The notes under the pieces were generated by a model, which saw nothing but the letters and a program-made list of their open reading frames with translations, had not been told where the DNA came from and made no database searches. A program made the translations under genes and the position numbers. Of a stretch of 31,713 bases of DNA, positions 1 to 8,642 are shown piece after piece; the first letter of the stretch is position 1; each line of letters starts with the position of its first letter. The stretch lies in assembly GCA_026387845.1 (NCBI GenBank), contig JAPLKX010000312.1:1-31713 (forward strand), read 5' to 3'. The DNA is from Candidatus Hydrogenedentota bacterium (lineage in GTDB: Bacteria > Hydrogenedentota > Hydrogenedentia > Hydrogenedentales > SLHB01).

Positions 1-188
1 GAGAGCAGGACCAGGAGCGCCGATGCGATCAGCCATTCGGTGGACCGTTTGAGGGCGGAGCGCAGGTGGATGCTGGGGCGGGAGACCAGCGAGATTACGG
101 GCACGCCGGCTATCCGGCGGACGTCGGTCCATCCGACGCGCAGCGGGAACAGTTCCGCTACCATCCGGACCGGCACGCCGACGCCCTG
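1..188 (-). CDS. Sugar-1-phosphate transferase, continuation after frameshift (partial)
   Basis: Downstream continuation of the sugar transferase gene in the shifted frame, cut by the left window edge. It reads GVGVPVRMVAELFPLRVG and continues through RRIAGVPVISLVSRPS to LKRSTEWLIASALLVLL. This matches the linker and the first transmembrane stretch of a bacterial sugar transferase domain (usual form KRLFDIVxSLLLLLL). The catalytic part lies outside the window. Adding one G to the GGG run (CCC on the plus strand at 184-186) joins the two halves into one open frame without a stop. It has no start codon of its own, so it is a broken or mis-sequenced gene rather than a separate one. Confidence 0.75.
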
Positions 189-886
189 CAGAGGTTGACG
201 ATGTTTTGGACGGTGGCGTAGGAGGTGCGCAGGGGGAGGCTGACGTAGACGCCGTCGATGACGCGCTGGACGAGGAGCCGGTCGAGTTCGGAGATCTTGC
301 CCAGATACGGGATGCCGTGGCGTTCGAGATAAGAGAGGCTGGCGGGGTTGTCGTCGAGGAACCCTTCGATTTGCCATCCGAACTGCTCGTTTGCGCGGAT
401 GGTGTTGACAAGCCGTTCGGTACACTGGTTGGCGCCGATGATGATGAGGCGGTGCATGTTGTAGCCTCTTCGGCGGAGATCCCACACGCTGAACCGAAGC
501 AGCGACCTCCCCATAAGGACGAGCACAATCGAGGTCGATGTGAAAATGAGGAGCGCGGGCCGGTCGATTCGCTGGGGGGCGAGGAGCGCGGCCAGGAATA
601 CGCTGAGGATGAGCCACGTGAACAGGACGCGCGTCGTGGTAAAGAGTTGGCGGACGAGCAGTTCGCCGCGCCGCGTCAGGAACAGGCGCTGCCGGAACGC
701 GACCACGTACCAGACGCCAAGGGCGGCGGCGAACGCGGGCAAATGGTCGACCGCTTCCTCGGTGTAAGACACGGTGGGCGGGCGCGCCACGTAAGTCATA
801 AAGGCGTATGCGGCGGAGAAACACGCCCCGTCCAGAATCGCCAGCGTCAGCTTGGCGAGAATAGGATGCCGCTTTCGGAACGACAC
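158..886 (-). CDS. Polyprenyl-phosphate sugar-1-phosphate transferase, N-terminal part (frameshifted)
   Basis: N-terminal portion of a WcaJ/undecaprenyl-phosphate glucose phosphotransferase-type protein, the enzyme that moves a sugar-1-phosphate onto the lipid carrier to start EPS repeat-unit synthesis at the inner membrane. The 242 residues show four hydrophobic segments (about 12-30, 50-64, 85-104, 111-127), then a nucleotide-binding-like CoA_binding_3 domain (RLIIIGANQ near 145, GWQIEGFLDDNPA, IPYLG, DGVYVSLPL). The start is a GTG (886-884) with GAGGGTC upstream. The frame runs into a stop after NLC because one base is missing near 184-190; the protein continues in another frame to the window edge. 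Transcribed divergently from the GT4 gene at 1058. Family confidence is high; whether the break is biological or a sequencing error is unknown. Confidence 0.85.
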   Translation of the reverse strand: MSFRKRHPILAKLTLAILDGACFSAAYAFMTYVARPPTVSYTEEAVDHLPAFAAALGVWYVVAFRQRLFLTRRGELLVRQLFTTTRVLFTWLILSVFLAALLAPQRIDRPALLIFTSTSIVLVLMGRSLLRFSVWDLRRRGYNMHRLIIIGANQCTERLVNTIRANEQFGWQIEGFLDDNPASLSYLERHGIPYLGKISELDRLLVQRVIDGVYVSLPLRTSYATVQNIVNLCRASACRSGW

Positions 887-1057
887 TTCACAAGACCCTC
901 GGTCAAAACTGCCAAAACCCTCCCCGGCAGAGCCCCTGATCCCCTTCCTCTCTCTAGGGAAACGGTTGTTGTTGAATGGCTTATTCCGAAGAAGCGGTGG
1001 GGTGGATTCAGGAATTCTGGAACCGCGGCCGGGGTTACCCAGACGAACGGGAATGCC

Positions 1058-2371
1058 ATGTTTGAACGGGCTCTCCTTGCTCCGGGAATCGGGGAACAGA
1101 CAGGGGCTGGCAGCGTGGTTACCGGGTTGGGCGAAGAAGTGCTACGGCCTGCTGAACATATCGTGGTCGGTTACCTGTCGAGCGAGTACCCGGCCATTTC
1201 GCACACGTTCATCCATCGGGAAGTTCAGGCGTTGCGCGCGCGCGGGGTGAACGTGTACACGGCCTCGATACACCTGCCCGAACACCAAATGAACTCTGAA
1301 GAGACGGCGGAGTCGGCACGGACTCATTACGTGCGGAACACGGCGCTTTGGCGGCTTTGCTTTAACACGGCGTGGTGGGGATTGCGGGACCCGCGCGGGC
1401 TGTGGCGGATGACGCGGTACGCCCTTGGGCTGAAGCGTCAAGCGCCGTTGTCGCGGGTGAGGCTGGCGGCGTATCTGGCGGAGGCGGTGGACTTGCTGGA
1501 GTGGGCGGCGCGGTCGGGCGTGCGGCACGTTCACGTTCATTTTGCGAACCCCGCGGCGACGGTGGCGATGATCGCGGCGGCTTCGGGCAAGATCGAGTTC
1601 AGTGTAAGCGTTCACGGGCCGGACGTGTTTTACGACGTCGCGGGCAATTTGCTTGCGGAGAAGGTTCGTCGCGCGAAGTTTGTGCGGTGCATCAGCCATT
1701 ATTGCCGGAGCCAACTGATGCGGCTGACGCCGCTCGAGGATTGGAACAAGCTGCACATCGTACGCTGCGGGATCGACCTGAAAACGTTCCGGCCGCGGCC
1801 CGAGCCGGGCAACGGGCAGATGCAGATCGTGTGCGTGGGGCGGCTGGTGCCGGCGAAGGCGCAACACCTGCTCCTCGATGCCTGCAAAACGCTGCGGGAG
1901 CGCGGCCGCCAATTCCACCTGACGCTGATCGGCGATGGCTACGACCGGGAGAGCCTGAAGATGCGGGCGCTGCAGTGGTGCATGGGCGATTGCGTCACGT
2001 TCACGCTGGGTGTGACGCCGGAGCAGGTCAACGAGCACCTCGACCGGGCGGACATCATGGTGCTGCCGAGTTTTGCGGAAGGGTTGCCGGTGGTGCTGAT
2101 GGAGGCGATGGCGAAAGAGGTGCCGTGTGTGTCGAGCAGAATCATGGGTATTCCCGAATTGATAGAACACGAGCAAAACGGGCTGCTGACCGCCCCGTCG
2201 GACCTGGACGACCTGGTGGCGCAGATCGACCGGCTGTTGGTCGATGCGGACCTCCGTGCGCGGCTGGGTAGACGGGCGCGCGAGAAAGTAGCGGCCGAGT
2301 TCCGGATCGAGCAGACGGCGGAACGGATGGAGGCGCTGTTTGCGTTGCACGCGCCGGGTGATCCGCCATGA
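1058..2371 (+). CDS. GT4-family glycosyltransferase
   Basis: A 437-residue GT-B fold glycosyltransferase of family GT4, expected to add a sugar from a nucleotide donor to the growing lipid-linked EPS unit on the cytoplasmic face. Homology-like sequence starts at VGYLSSEYPAISHTF (about 37-51). The donor-binding half has VCVGRLVPAKAQHLL (258-272), LIGDGYDR (290-297) and the EX7E signature EGLPVVLMEA (E341 and E349), followed by GIPELIEHEQNGLL. The ATG at 1058 was chosen because the frame upstream is antisense to the sugar transferase; the ribosome site is weak and a GTG at 1139 is an alternative. Its stop overlaps the start of the next gene by 4 bases (ATGA), indicating translational coupling. 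Confidence 0.88.
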   Translation: MFERALLAPGIGEQTGAGSVVTGLGEEVLRPAEHIVVGYLSSEYPAISHTFIHREVQALRARGVNVYTASIHLPEHQMNSEETAESARTHYVRNTALWRLCFNTAWWGLRDPRGLWRMTRYALGLKRQAPLSRVRLAAYLAEAVDLLEWAARSGVRHVHVHFANPAATVAMIAAASGKIEFSVSVHGPDVFYDVAGNLLAEKVRRAKFVRCISHYCRSQLMRLTPLEDWNKLHIVRCGIDLKTFRPRPEPGNGQMQIVCVGRLVPAKAQHLLLDACKTLRERGRQFHLTLIGDGYDRESLKMRALQWCMGDCVTFTLGVTPEQVNEHLDRADIMVLPSFAEGLPVVLMEAMAKEVPCVSSRIMGIPELIEHEQNGLLTAPSDLDDLVAQIDRLLVDADLRARLGRRAREKVAAEFRIEQTAERMEALFALHAPGDPP

Positions 2372-3585
2372 TGTCTGCGCTGCTGCACGCGCTGTTTTTC
2401 TTGCCGGCCGCCTATTGCGCCGCCATCAGCATATACCTGCTCGCGGTGACGATAGCGGCGCACAGGCCAAAAGCGCGCGCGCGCGGCCCGCGGGGGACGG
2501 GGCAGGCCCTGCCGTCGTTCGGGGTGATTATTCCGGCGCATAACGAAGAGCTGCAGATCGGGCCGACGGTGGCGGCGGTGCTCGAGCAGGCTTATGCGCG
2601 GGAACGGTTCGACGCGTACGTGCTGGCCGACAATTGCACCGACAATACCGCCGAATTGGCAAGCGACGCCGGGGCCGTGGTGTTCGAGCGGACGGACCCC
2701 GAAAACCGGGGCAAAGGCCAGGCGCTGGACTGGTGCCTCGCCAACCATAGCGACCTGCTGGAGCGGCACGACGCGATTGTCATAATCGACGCGGATTCGA
2801 TCATGGACGCCGGTTTTCTTCAAGCGACTGCTGAAACGCTGGAGGATCAGACGGTGGCGGCGGTGCAGGCGGAAAACGTTGTGGCGAACCCGCAGGTGAA
2901 TTGGCGGACCGCGCTGACGTACGCGGGTTTTGCATTGATCAATTGCGTGCGGAGCGCGGGCCGGGTGCGGCTGGGCGGTGCGGCCGGGCTGAAGGGCAAT
3001 GGGATGGTGTTGCGTTCGGATCTGCTGGCGCACTACGGTTGGCCGGCGCACTCGGTCGTCGAGGACATGGAATTTGCGACGCGCCTGTTGCTCGACGGGC
3101 ATCAGATAACCTATTGCGAGAGGGCCAAGGTGTCGTCGGACATGCCGGCGGGGCGGAAGGAGGCGGAGTCACAGCGAAACCGGTGGGAGGCAGGGAAGGT
3201 GTCGGTGATCGCGCGCCACGCGCCGCTGCTGCTGCGTGCGTTTTTGCGCCGCCGCCAGTGGCGCTACCTGGACGCCTGCTTGGACCTGGCGACGCCGCCC
3301 CTGTCGATCCTGGTGTTTGGCCAGGGCGCGCTGATGGCGGCGTCGGCGTTTGCGGCGCCGTACTTGTTTCCGATTTTTGTAGCATGCGGTGTGATGACGG
3401 TGCTGCACGTGGTGCTGGGACTGCGGCTGGTGGGGGCGCCGAGGACGGTGTGGCTGAACCTGCTGGCGTCGCCGTTATTCTTGGCGTGGAAGCTGTCGTT
3501 GTATGCCAAGTTCCTCGTGCGGCCCCGGGAAAAAGGATGGGTGCGGACGACGCGCGACGCCGAGATCCGACAAAAGCTGCGGTAA
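2368..3585 (+). CDS. Membrane-bound GT2 glycosyltransferase
   Basis: A 405-residue GT-A fold, family GT2 enzyme, probably a processive or lipid-linked glycosyltransferase at the inner membrane. It has an N-terminal membrane helix (about 5-31), the nucleotide-binding start FGVIIPAHNEE (51-61), the metal-binding DAD (141-143), the ED pair (232-233), the QRNRW motif (269-273) and hydrophobic C-terminal segments from about 303 to 385. The DAD/ED/QxxRW set is that of cellulose-synthase/hyaluronan-synthase-like GT2 enzymes, but the length is closer to the biofilm-type glycosyltransferases. It overlaps the upstream GT4 by 4 bases. The acceptor sugar cannot be told from sequence. Confidence 0.88.
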   Translation: MMSALLHALFFLPAAYCAAISIYLLAVTIAAHRPKARARGPRGTGQALPSFGVIIPAHNEELQIGPTVAAVLEQAYARERFDAYVLADNCTDNTAELASDAGAVVFERTDPENRGKGQALDWCLANHSDLLERHDAIVIIDADSIMDAGFLQATAETLEDQTVAAVQAENVVANPQVNWRTALTYAGFALINCVRSAGRVRLGGAAGLKGNGMVLRSDLLAHYGWPAHSVVEDMEFATRLLLDGHQITYCERAKVSSDMPAGRKEAESQRNRWEAGKVSVIARHAPLLLRAFLRRRQWRYLDACLDLATPPLSILVFGQGALMAASAFAAPYLFPIFVACGVMTVLHVVLGLRLVGAPRTVWLNLLASPLFLAWKLSLYAKFLVRPREKGWVRTTRDAEIRQKLR

Positions 3586-3597
3586 GGCTGCCTAATA

Positions 3598-3632
3598 GAC
3601 CGATCCGACCGATCCGTCCGATCTGACCGATC
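3598..3632 (+). repeat. Short tandem repeat of a 9-mer (GACCGATCC)
   Basis: Four consecutive units: GACCGATCC, GACCGATCC, GTCCGATCT and a final 8-base GACCGATC. They lie in the 53-base gap between the convergent ends of the GT2 gene and the glycoside-hydrolase gene. They sit outside both coding regions and have no T-run, so they are not an obvious terminator. They also mark one edge of the segment that interrupts the glycosyltransferase/flippase operon. Confidence 0.8.
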
Positions 3633-3638
3633 AACGAG

Positions 3639-6014
3639 CTACGGGGTTTGTTGCCAGGTGATGACGTGGATGGAGTGGGGGGGAAGTGTGAGTGGATAGT
3701 TGGGAGCGAAGTTGTCTAATTGTGCTTCTTCAATGCTGATATTTTCCTGATCTTCGTTGGTTAGATCGAGTCGGGCGGGGGCGATCCATTTATGGGTGGC
3801 GGTTTTGGCAGGTGCCCGAGACGGGACGAGTTGGACTTCGTGCGGGTCGGCGAGGCTTAGGTTGAACAGCACCAGCGAAACCGTGGGGCCGTCGCGGAAC
3901 GCAAACGACTGGATGCAGCCTACCTCGGTCTCTTGCTCGATGCCGTTGACGCACCTCTGGCGCCAGGACGGGCTGCCGCCTTCGTGATACGTCTTGAATT
4001 CTTCGCCGCGGACCACCCCGTTCACGAGTTCCAGGCCGAGCCAAGTGGGCCGCTTGCGGCGGGTGGCTTCGAGGTCGCGCAGGAGACCCCAGAGCCGGAC
4101 GTTGTGGCCATTGGCGGCGCGAAACGAGTATTGAGCGGCGGTAAACGCGCACTGCCGGGTGATGCCGAGGTCGCGCTGGTACATGAGCATGGACAACGGC
4201 AGGCCGATGGCTCCGGCCGCCCCTGCGACGAACGAGTTGCGGACGTCCTGGGGCGCGGGGCCGTCGGTGGTGTGGAAATTGATTTCGTAAATGGCGGACG
4301 CGATCTTGCGTGAGTTGGAATTTAGAATATCCGCGTTCTGACGCATTGGTCCGGCGGCGATTTGGAAAAACGGAGAGGCAAACAGCGGGCCGTAAATGTT
4401 TTCGGGCGTATCGTAAGCGTCAAGAAGGCCGAAATAAGGCCCGAACGCAATGCAGTCGGCCGTCCGGCAACGCGTGAGCGCTTTTTGAGTGGCTGGCGCG
4501 AAAGTCTGGCCGCCGACAATCAGGTTGAACTTGCCGGGATCAAAATAAGGCGCGGCGCGCACGATCCCCAGCCGATCGCTGGCGATTTCGGCGAGCCGGT
4601 CGCCGCCGAGCGCGGAAGCCCCCATGAACGGGTCGCCGCCTGAAGCCGCGCCCCACATTTCGTTGCCGTACTCGAGATGAATGCGGTCGAAGACGGACGT
4701 CCACGGCTCGGGTTGGCCGAGCCTGCCGCGGATGTCGGCGTAGGGGTGGTCGCCGGGCGGTGCGGCGAGGTAGGCGACGAGGTCGGCGAGGTCGGCGGGG
4801 GAGAACGTGGGCGGAATAACGTACCAGGGCTCAGCGCCGACGACCCTGCATAGTTGGAGAAATTCCGGGAGGCTGTAGGTGTACATCCAGGCCTGGCGGG
4901 AGTGGGGTTTGTAGCCGTGGGGGCGGCGGGCGAACGGCTCGGCGAGTTGGTTGTCGAGTGTGTCGCCGAACTGCTCGGCCCAAAACCGCAATACGCCGGG
5001 CTTGAACTCATTGAGGCGATTGACGAGCGCGTCGGTGAAGGCGGTCGGATTTTGCGCGGGCCGGTACAGCGCGAGATCGTCGACCCAGACGTCCGCGCCG
5101 GCCTGCGGCAGGTAGAATGCGAACATGAGGATGGGGTGGTGGGCGCCGGCGGCATAAGGTTTTAGCGTATCGGCGGTGAACAGCACGGAGAACGCGGCCT
5201 CATACTTTTTCCATTCCGCGGTCAGATCGAAAGTCTTGTTGAGGAAATCGGCCTCGCCTTCCCGCTTGAACACGGCGAGGAGTTGCTGTCCCGGCGCTTT
5301 GCTTTTTGCCCAGAACTCGAGTCGCCACTCACCGCGGACTAAGAAGAGTTTGCCGGCGGAGGGGTCGCTGTCACGCCAGACCGAGTCGGCGTAGTGGGCG
5401 AACGCCGGTTTCCAATCCGGTGAGTAACGAAGGTGAAGGGACTGTTTTCCGGGGCTGCCCGGCCGCGTGGTCGTGGGGTCGGCGGTGTCGGAAGAGTTGA
5501 TTCCGGGACGGTCACGGCGTACGAAAATCACATCCCACTTGGACGGTGCGGGGCCGTCGGAATCGAGATAGAAAACCGATTTGCCATTCTCGATGGTAAA
5601 CCGCTCGATTTTACCGTGGCGGCCTTTGGCGGGGCCGTGGACGATTTCATACTCGGCGCCATCCCAGAATCCGGGTGGTTGGCCGACATCGAGCTCGTCG
5701 TTATTCCAGGCGGGGTCCCAAAACGCCTGCGGAATCCGGCGCCCGGTGGCGCCTTCATCCGAGTGAAACACCATACTGTATACGCCGTCCTCGAATCCGG
5801 GGTTTGGGATGATGTTGTTGAGGATCTGGTTGGCGCCGTAAGGCTCGGGCGCGCTGATGTTGAGGCCGAACGGAACGACGCCCGTGAGAATTGTTTCATC
5901 GGAGACGCGGATGATTGTCGGTGCGCCGCCGGCTCGGAATTGAAGTGCGCATAGGGACATAACGGCAGCAGCGGTGACAACGCGCGGGAGTGCGTAAGAC
6001 AACAGATGCCTCAT
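3639..6014 (-). CDS. Secreted glycoside-hydrolase-like protein (clan GH-A-type motifs)
   Basis: A 791-residue secreted protein. The signal peptide is about 1-31 (MRHLLSYALPR, then a hydrophobic core, cut near RAGGA). Residues about 60-320 form beta-rich, carbohydrate-binding-like sequence containing NPGFEDG and ending in VDDLALYRP. The catalytic-like domain has VLRFW (341-345), EPWYVIPP (395-402), LEYGNEMW with N451-E452 as the candidate acid/base pair, PYFG (526-529) and AIYEINFH with E577 as candidate nucleophile. This layout is typical of clan GH-A enzymes such as alpha-L-arabinofuranosidases; the exact family is not certain. ATG 6014 follows AGGA at about 11 bases; the frame stays open far upstream but is antisense to the flippase there. 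It lies opposite to the surrounding glycosyltransferase operon. Inferred role: trimming or degrading the polysaccharide outside the cell. Confidence 0.75.
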   Translation of the reverse strand: MRHLLSYALPRVVTAAAVMSLCALQFRAGGAPTIIRVSDETILTGVVPFGLNISAPEPYGANQILNNIIPNPGFEDGVYSMVFHSDEGATGRRIPQAFWDPAWNNDELDVGQPPGFWDGAEYEIVHGPAKGRHGKIERFTIENGKSVFYLDSDGPAPSKWDVIFVRRDRPGINSSDTADPTTTRPGSPGKQSLHLRYSPDWKPAFAHYADSVWRDSDPSAGKLFLVRGEWRLEFWAKSKAPGQQLLAVFKREGEADFLNKTFDLTAEWKKYEAAFSVLFTADTLKPYAAGAHHPILMFAFYLPQAGADVWVDDLALYRPAQNPTAFTDALVNRLNEFKPGVLRFWAEQFGDTLDNQLAEPFARRPHGYKPHSRQAWMYTYSLPEFLQLCRVVGAEPWYVIPPTFSPADLADLVAYLAAPPGDHPYADIRGRLGQPEPWTSVFDRIHLEYGNEMWGAASGGDPFMGASALGGDRLAEIASDRLGIVRAAPYFDPGKFNLIVGGQTFAPATQKALTRCRTADCIAFGPYFGLLDAYDTPENIYGPLFASPFFQIAAGPMRQNADILNSNSRKIASAIYEINFHTTDGPAPQDVRNSFVAGAAGAIGLPLSMLMYQRDLGITRQCAFTAAQYSFRAANGHNVRLWGLLRDLEATRRKRPTWLGLELVNGVVRGEEFKTYHEGGSPSWRQRCVNGIEQETEVGCIQSFAFRDGPTVSLVLFNLSLADPHEVQLVPSRAPAKTATHKWIAPARLDLTNEDQENISIEEAQLDNFAPNYPLTLPPHSIHVITWQQTP

Positions 6015-6119
6015 GTTTGGAGAGTTCCTGTAGACATAGGGGCGTAACATTGCCCGGAGTGGCGCACATTCCGGCGCAATGGGCTCATTCTGTGGGGACT
6101 TTGGGCGCGCACGTTTTCG

Positions 6120-7274
6120 GTGCTGACGGGGCTCACGATGTTTTCGGATGTGGGGCTGGGCCCCAACATCATGCAGAATAAGCGGGGAGAAGACGCGCAT
6201 TTTTTGCGGACGGCGTGGACGGTTCAGGTGTTTCGCGGCCTGTTGATATTCGCGTTGACGATCCCGCTGGGCTGGGTGTTTTATTTCATCAACGGCGAGT
6301 CGATTTTTATTTATGTGATTCCTGTGGCTGGCTTGACGTCGGTTTTGTCGGGGCTCAATTCCGTTTCCATTTTTACTTACAACCGGCGGCTGCAAATAAA
6401 GCGGATCACGCTGTTGCAGGTCGCGTCCAACACGCTGGGCATGATGGGGATGATCCTGGCGGTATGGCTTGTGCCGAGCGTGTGGTCGCTGCTCGTCTCG
6501 GCGTTCATAGCGGCGGTTGTGCGGCTCGCGGGCAGCTATTGGTACCTGCCGGACGTGCGGATGGCGTTTGAATGGGACAAGGAGGCGGTGAGGGAGTTGG
6601 TGCGGTTTGGGAAATGGATTTTTGTAAGTACGGCCCTGACATTCATGGTGGTCCGGCTCGATATTTTCATTTTGAGCGGTCTGGTCGGGATGGGCGTGCT
6701 GGGGCTGTATAACATCGCGAAGAGTCTGGCGCTTGCGGCGGTCGAGGCACTTGGGGCGCAGGCAAACACCGTGCTGCTGCCGGTGTATTCGCGGCTGTCC
6801 GACAAAGGCGCCGATCACCTGCGGAAACAGACGCTGAAACTGCGGCTCACGCTGATGGCGGTGTTCTTGCCGCCGCTCTGGGCGCTGGCCGTCGGCGGCA
6901 ATTTGTTTTTTGACATCTTTTACGACGACCGGTACTTGGCCGCCGGCTGGATGCTCGAACTGATGGCTGCGGGAACGGTTGCGAGTGTCGTGTGCATGAC
7001 GATCGAGCCGGTGCTGCTGGCCAAGGGCAACTCGTTCAGGTACATGCTGCAGTTGGCCTCGCGGCTGGGGCTTAAGATTGTCGGGATGGCGATTGGGGCC
7101 TATTACGCCGGGACGATGGGCTTCATCATCGGGCTGGCTGTGGCGGATTTCTTGAACTATCCAATACTGGCGGCCCTTGTGCGGAAGTACGGGGTGTGGC
7201 TGCCGGCGCTTGACGGGGCGGCGTTCGCGATTTCTGCGTTGGTGATAGGGACAGGATGGCTGCTGCTTGACTGA
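6120..7274 (+). CDS. Oligosaccharide flippase (Wzx/MATE-type), N-terminally truncated
   Basis: A 384-residue multi-helix membrane protein of the polysaccharide_synt/Wzx family, which moves lipid-linked repeat units across the inner membrane. The diagnostic block TMFSDVGLGPNIMQ followed by FLRTAWTVQVFRG is at the very start, whereas family members carry roughly 50-60 residues and a first membrane helix before it. Upstream the frame is open for only about 24 codons (LILWGLWARTFSVL is still family-like) back to a TAA near 6045, and no ATG lies in it; GTG 6120 is the only plausible start. The divergent glycoside-hydrolase gene begins at 6014, so the 5' end looks replaced. A family-like stretch in another frame (GAMGSF, near 6080) hints at a frameshift too. 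The stop precedes the next gene by 13 bases. Function is probably lost or reduced unless the sequence is faulty. Confidence 0.75.
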   Translation: MLTGLTMFSDVGLGPNIMQNKRGEDAHFLRTAWTVQVFRGLLIFALTIPLGWVFYFINGESIFIYVIPVAGLTSVLSGLNSVSIFTYNRRLQIKRITLLQVASNTLGMMGMILAVWLVPSVWSLLVSAFIAAVVRLAGSYWYLPDVRMAFEWDKEAVRELVRFGKWIFVSTALTFMVVRLDIFILSGLVGMGVLGLYNIAKSLALAAVEALGAQANTVLLPVYSRLSDKGADHLRKQTLKLRLTLMAVFLPPLWALAVGGNLFFDIFYDDRYLAAGWMLELMAAGTVASVVCMTIEPVLLAKGNSFRYMLQLASRLGLKIVGMAIGAYYAGTMGFIIGLAVADFLNYPILAALVRKYGVWLPALDGAAFAISALVIGTGWLLLD

Positions 7275-7287
7275 GGCGGAGAAAACC

Positions 7288-8556
7288 GTGCGAAAAGATT
7301 CCAAGGATACCGGGAGTCTCGTGCCGGACGATGAATCCCTGCTGCTGGTTGTGCCGGTGTCGCTGAGGCTGTCGGGCGGCAAGACGTTTCTCGAGATCCA
7401 GGCGTGCAACGGCGTGGAGCGATGGGCCGAGAGCTTTTCATCGGTGGTGTTCGCCGCGCCCGTGATTCCCGAGGACATGGCCGCCAAAGAGGTCTCGACG
7501 GTGTGGCGGGACGTGGACGAACTGAACTGCCGGGGGCGATCGGAGTTTATCCCGTTGCCATGGGCGTACCGCTACCGCGATTTTGCGGCGGCGTTTGGGC
7601 GGACGCGCAAGGTGTTGCGCGCATTGGTGGAACGGACCCGGTACCTGCACCTGAGTCTGAGCGGGTTTGCGGGGGACTGGGCGGCCGTGGCGGCGCTCGA
7701 GGCGCGGAAGCTGGGGCGTGCGTACGCGTGCCACACGGACCGCGTCGAATTTTCGGTGCAGTTGGCGATGGAGCCGCGCCCGTCGTTCAAGCGGCTGCTG
7801 CGTGCGTACGCGCAGTATCCACTGATCAAGTATTACCAGCGGCATGTCATCAAGACCTGCGCGGTCGGGTTGTGGCACGGGTATGACTGCTACCGCGTGT
7901 ACAGCAAGATGTGCTCGAACAATTTCCTGGTGCACGACATTCACACCAAGAAGGCGGATTATGTCGGGTGGGACGCGGTGGAGAACAAGGCGGCGCGGGT
8001 GCTGTACGAAAAACCGTTGCGGGTGGTTTATACGGGTCGGGCGTCGGGAATGAAGGGGCCGCTGGACTGGGTGCGGTCAATAGCCTACGCGCGCGATTAC
8101 GGCGCGGACTTCACGGCGGCGTGGGTGGGAGACGGGCCGCTGCTCGAGGACATGAAACGGCTGGCGCACAAACTGGGGCTCGACGGGATCGTTTCGTTTC
8201 CGGGTTTTGTGGAGGAACGCAAACAGTTGCTGGAATACCTGCGGAACGCGCACGTGCTGGTTTTCACGCACTTGACGCCGGAGTCGCCGCGCTGTCTGAT
8301 CGAGTCGTTTGTGTCGGGGACGCCCATCGTGGGCTACGAAAATGCGTATGCGCAGGATTTGATTGAGGGGTACGGCGGAGGCGCGTTTGTAAAACTGCGG
8401 GACGCGGCGGGGTTGGGCCGGCTGATCACGGAACTTGATCGAGACCGGCCGCGGGTCGCTGAACTGATCCGGGAAGCGGGCAAGAACGGCGCCAGGTGGA
8501 ATGACGAGGAGGTGTTCAGGCACCGAAGCGACCTGCTGAAACAAAACCTGCCATAG
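7288..8556 (+). CDS. GT4-family glycosyltransferase
   Basis: A 422-residue GT-B fold glycosyltransferase. The C-terminal donor-binding half reads LRVVYTGRASGMKGP, AAWVGDGPLLEDM, VSFPGF, then TPESPRCLIESFVSGTPIVG, a variant of the GT4 EX7E region found in EPS-cluster enzymes, followed by a DLIEGYGGGAFV stretch. GTG 7288 is preferred over the TTG at 7267 because GAGGCGGAG lies at proper distance before it. It starts just after the flippase stop and is the last gene of the plus-strand run. Inferred to add a side-chain or backbone sugar in the cytoplasm; donor and acceptor are unknown. Confidence 0.85.
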   Translation: MRKDSKDTGSLVPDDESLLLVVPVSLRLSGGKTFLEIQACNGVERWAESFSSVVFAAPVIPEDMAAKEVSTVWRDVDELNCRGRSEFIPLPWAYRYRDFAAAFGRTRKVLRALVERTRYLHLSLSGFAGDWAAVAALEARKLGRAYACHTDRVEFSVQLAMEPRPSFKRLLRAYAQYPLIKYYQRHVIKTCAVGLWHGYDCYRVYSKMCSNNFLVHDIHTKKADYVGWDAVENKAARVLYEKPLRVVYTGRASGMKGPLDWVRSIAYARDYGADFTAAWVGDGPLLEDMKRLAHKLGLDGIVSFPGFVEERKQLLEYLRNAHVLVFTHLTPESPRCLIESFVSGTPIVGYENAYAQDLIEGYGGGAFVKLRDAAGLGRLITELDRDRPRVAELIREAGKNGARWNDEEVFRHRSDLLKQNLP

Positions 8557-8642
8557 AACTGCAATGATGAATGCGGAATAATGAATGAAAGCAAACTAAA
8601 TTTAACTACAAACAGTTTGACAATTTTCAAACGGCCAAAGAT

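Noticed and set aside
206..1057. Open frame upstream of the first GT4 gene, giving a 284-residue N-terminal extension
   Set aside because: It is antisense to the sugar transferase, is highly charged with no family-like sequence, and the glycosyltransferase similarity begins only after 1058.
2939..3634. Long minus-strand open frame inside the membrane GT2 gene
   Set aside because: It is a composition-driven shadow rich in Pro, Ala and Ser, fully overlapping a well-supported glycosyltransferase.
6015..7487. Open frame extending the glycoside hydrolase upstream by about 490 residues
   Set aside because: It lies antisense to the flippase and the next GT4. A normal signal peptide starts at 6014, and the extension is low-complexity, rich in His, Arg, Gln and Pro.
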